Below, piece by piece: positions 62,497 through 64,000 of a DNA stretch of 64,000 bases. Origin of the DNA: Actinophytocola gossypii. Lineage in GTDB: Bacteria > Actinomycetota > Actinomycetes > Mycobacteriales > Pseudonocardiaceae. The stretch covers positions 335,410-399,409 of the forward strand of contig NZ_JAFFZE010000010.1 in assembly GCF_025165815.1 (NCBI RefSeq), given 5' to 3'. The translations under genes and the position numbers were made by a program. Below the pieces are notes generated by a model. The model ran no database searches, had not been told where the DNA came from, and worked only from the letters and a program-made list of their open reading frames with translations. How positions within the stretch are numbered: position 1 is the stretch's first letter; every line of letters starts with the position of its first letter.

Positions 62497-63057
62497 TCAG
62501 CCGGACAGCGGGTACTCCATGGACAGTCCGTCGAGGACGACCCCGTTGGGGAGCGGCACCTCGGTGCGCCGGACGTCGCGGAAGCCGAACGACCGGTAGA
62601 GCGGCACCCCAGGCATGGTGGCCATCAGGACCAGCGACCGAAACCCCTCGGCCCTGGCCGCCGCAACGCACTCGGCGAGGATCGCGCGCCCCAGCCCCTG
62701 GCGGGTCCGGTCACCCCGCACGAACATCGCTCGTACCCGCGCCGGCTCGGTGGCCGGGTCGAGCAGGCGGTCGTCCGTCGGCAGGTCGCCGGAACCGGTG
62801 TAGAGCTTGTCCCGTTTGCTCCAGCCCCCGCAGGCGACGATCTGCCCGTCGCTCTCGCAGACGAAGTAGGTGCCGTCGTCGATCAGCGCCGTGTCGGGCT
62901 CGGTGAGGTACCGGGCGGCGGCGGCCGTCTCACGCTCGTCGTGGAAGTGCGGGAACACGTCGAGCACGGACCGCCGCATCAACTCGGCGATCCCCGGCAC
63001 GTCCGACCTCGTGGCCACCCGCAACACTGGCGTCCTTTCGGTGATCGCTCCGTTCAT
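62497..63057 (-). CDS. GNAT family N-acetyltransferase
   Basis: A 186-residue acetyltransferase. TPVLRVATRSDVPGIAELMRRSV at the start, FVCESDGQIVACGGW, VRAMFVRGDRTRQGLGRAILAECVAAARAEGF (acetyl-CoA loop) and YRSFGFRDVRRTEVPL near the end follow the GNAT pattern of small-molecule or amino-acid acetyltransferases. Convergent with the esterase gene (seven bases apart). Substrate unknown. Confidence 0.9.
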   Translation of the reverse strand: MNGAITERTPVLRVATRSDVPGIAELMRRSVLDVFPHFHDERETAAAARYLTEPDTALIDDGTYFVCESDGQIVACGGWSKRDKLYTGSGDLPTDDRLLDPATEPARVRAMFVRGDRTRQGLGRAILAECVAAARAEGFRSLVLMATMPGVPLYRSFGFRDVRRTEVPLPNGVVLDGLSMEYPLSG

Positions 63058-63072
63058 CCTGCCCTCATTCGA

Positions 63073-63501
63073 TCAGCCGCCCGCTGTCCAGTAACGCTGA
63101 AGCCTGGCGATCGCCTCGTCCTTGCTCATCGCGGCTATCTCGGACTCGTCGAGGCCGACACGTGTGATCAGCAGGTGCACCAGATCGGCCGGCAGCGCGG
63201 CCGTGGGCGGCTCCGGTGTCCCGCGGCGAGGTTTGACGCCGTCCCGCACGCATGACCAGAACGCTGCTTCGTCGACGTCGAGTTGATCGCGCAGAATGTG
63301 CTTCCAGATGCCCTGCCCGTATCCGGTGCGGTCCACCGGGTGCGAGACGCGACTGCGCAGGATCCTCCCGTCAACAAGGTCGAGTTCGTAGGTGACGTGG
63401 TCTGTTCCGCTCCGGCCTAGAGCGTCGCGCACCACGCGCCATTCCTCGGTCCGACAGAACGCTTCGTGATCCTTGCGCGTCGGTTGTGGCCAGGACGTCA
63501 C
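63073..63501 (-). CDS. Probable toxin of a type II toxin-antitoxin pair
   Basis: A 142-residue small basic protein: MTSWPQPTRKDHEAFCRTEEWRVVRDALGRSG, a beta region THVTYELDLVDGRILRSRVSHPVDRTGYG and a C-terminal helical end (EAIARLQRYWTAGG). It resembles actinobacterial proteins I recall as cytotoxic translational repressors of TA systems. It starts by GTGA overlap with the antitoxin stop, so antitoxin-first order holds. Catalytic residues cannot be assigned; HicA or RelE fold is possible. The GNAT gene follows. Confidence 0.65.
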   Translation of the reverse strand: MTSWPQPTRKDHEAFCRTEEWRVVRDALGRSGTDHVTYELDLVDGRILRSRVSHPVDRTGYGQGIWKHILRDQLDVDEAAFWSCVRDGVKPRRGTPEPPTAALPADLVHLLITRVGLDESEIAAMSKDEAIARLQRYWTAGG

Positions 63502-63914
63502 CGTGCGGCACCGACAAGCCAGTCGCGCAACTGCTCGTCGTCACTGAAGCTGATCAGCTGTACCAGTCCCCAGTTGTCGCGGTGGTTCGGAGCGTCGAGC
63601 AGCCGCTGCTGCCAGTCTTCCGCGTACTCCCGCAGGGCGACGACCATCTTGGTGACGGCTTCGTCGAACGACGCGCCATCAGCGGCCACCGGCAATCCAG
63701 GAACGAACACCGACCAACCGCCGGCCTCCGGAACGACCTGGGCACGGGACGGAACGATCGACGCGAGGAAGTGACGCAGCCGCTCGACATCCACCACGGC
63801 CGTGGTGGCGGAGTCCCGCCGAACCGTGGCCACCAGACCCTTCTCCGCGGCGTCCAACAGGTCCTTCAGATGTGCGCGAGCTTCGGTGTAGCTGTCGTAG
63901 TGGACAGCGGACAT
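63498..63914 (-). CDS. Probable antitoxin, Phd/YefM-like with HicB-like C-terminus
   Basis: A 138-residue protein: the N-terminal ~55 residues look like Phd/YefM DNA-binding antitoxins (YDSYTEARAHLKDLLDAAEKGLVATVRRDSATTAVVDVERLRHFLA), and the rest has HicB-like features (GGWSVFVPGLPVAADGASFDEAVTKMVVALREYAEDWQQRL). It should repress its own promoter and neutralise the toxin. GTG or ATG start uncertain; promoter probably lies within the last ~80 bases of the window. Overlaps the toxin gene by GTGA. Confidence 0.7.
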   Translation of the reverse strand: MSAVHYDSYTEARAHLKDLLDAAEKGLVATVRRDSATTAVVDVERLRHFLASIVPSRAQVVPEAGGWSVFVPGLPVAADGASFDEAVTKMVVALREYAEDWQQRLLDAPNHRDNWGLVQLISFSDDEQLRDWLVGAAR

Positions 63915-64000
63915 GCCAGCCTCCCCGGTGTCCCACCAGGCTCCCCCTCCGCCGGCCGGGCGGCGAGTAAAGGGCGAAGATGGGGCCGGGGGGGGAGAGA

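Noticed and set aside
63940..64000. G-run and purine-rich end (GGGGGGGGG) as a special element
   Set aside because: It is at the window edge and is more likely a sequence-quality or contig-end effect than biology.

Overview
This is a high-GC actinobacterial chromosome segment, most likely from a member of the Pseudonocardiaceae. Starts are often GTG or TTG and 4-nt start/stop overlaps are common. The gene order from about 2 to 44 kb follows the Mycobacterium tuberculosis block Rv2689c-Rv2711: RNA methyltransferase, APC permease, ceoB/ceoC, DUF3159, OB-fold protein, alpha/beta hydrolase, DUF3710, dut, DUF3093, DUF4193, cei, suhB, ppgK, sigA, then YihY, DUF3039, DUF3099, sigB and the DtxR/IdeR regulator. 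These correspondences are recalled from knowledge, not searched.

Layout. 0-2 kb: end of an accessory pair, a Pro-rich partial protein and a YezG-like possible immunity protein, closed by a shared palindromic terminator. 2-6.6 kb: RNA methyltransferase and KimA-like permease divergent from two TrkA/CeoB-C potassium regulators. 6.7-8.4 kb: a Tat-signal SDR divergent from a MerR regulator. 8.4-17.3 kb: the conserved dut-cei-suhB-ppgK-sigA block. 17.4-25.2 kb: EamA transporter, DUF7455 zinc protein, a complete sugar ABC importer with its ROK regulator and a strong operator candidate, and a DEAD/DEAH helicase. 25.4-35.4 kb: YihY, DUF3039, Spo0M, PPOX protein, pseudouridine-phosphate glycosidase (psuG), an ABC-2 exporter, a PfkB kinase (possible psuK), DUF3099, a methyltransferase, dtd and sigB with an ECF-type promoter. 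35.7-47 kb: fumarase, two paralogous lipoproteins, an operon joining a GNAT/acyl-CoA-ligase fusion to an AcuC deacetylase, a repeat-rich gap, sulfurtransferase, DtxR/IdeR, galK and galE. 47-64 kb is more variable: DUF4192, gamma-carbonic-anhydrase-like protein, a likely envelope glycan group (YfhO, GT4, UPF0104, methyltransferase) split by a 79-nt duplicated palindromic element, a prolyl oligopeptidase, an ESX-type substrate pair under a divergent TetR, a TioE-like double-MerR regulator with an erythromycin esterase, a GNAT enzyme, and a Phd/YefM-like toxin-antitoxin pair at the right edge.

The core is housekeeping: stress and housekeeping sigma factors, iron control, potassium, dUTP, glucose phosphorylation and galactose metabolism. 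No rRNA, tRNA, CRISPR array, integrase or insertion sequence was recognised. The least explained items are the duplicated element before the UPF0104 gene, with its chain of overlapping mini-ORFs, the ESX pair with its operator-like palindrome, the terminal toxin-antitoxin pair, and the 15-bp degenerate tandem repeat near 42.6 kb.
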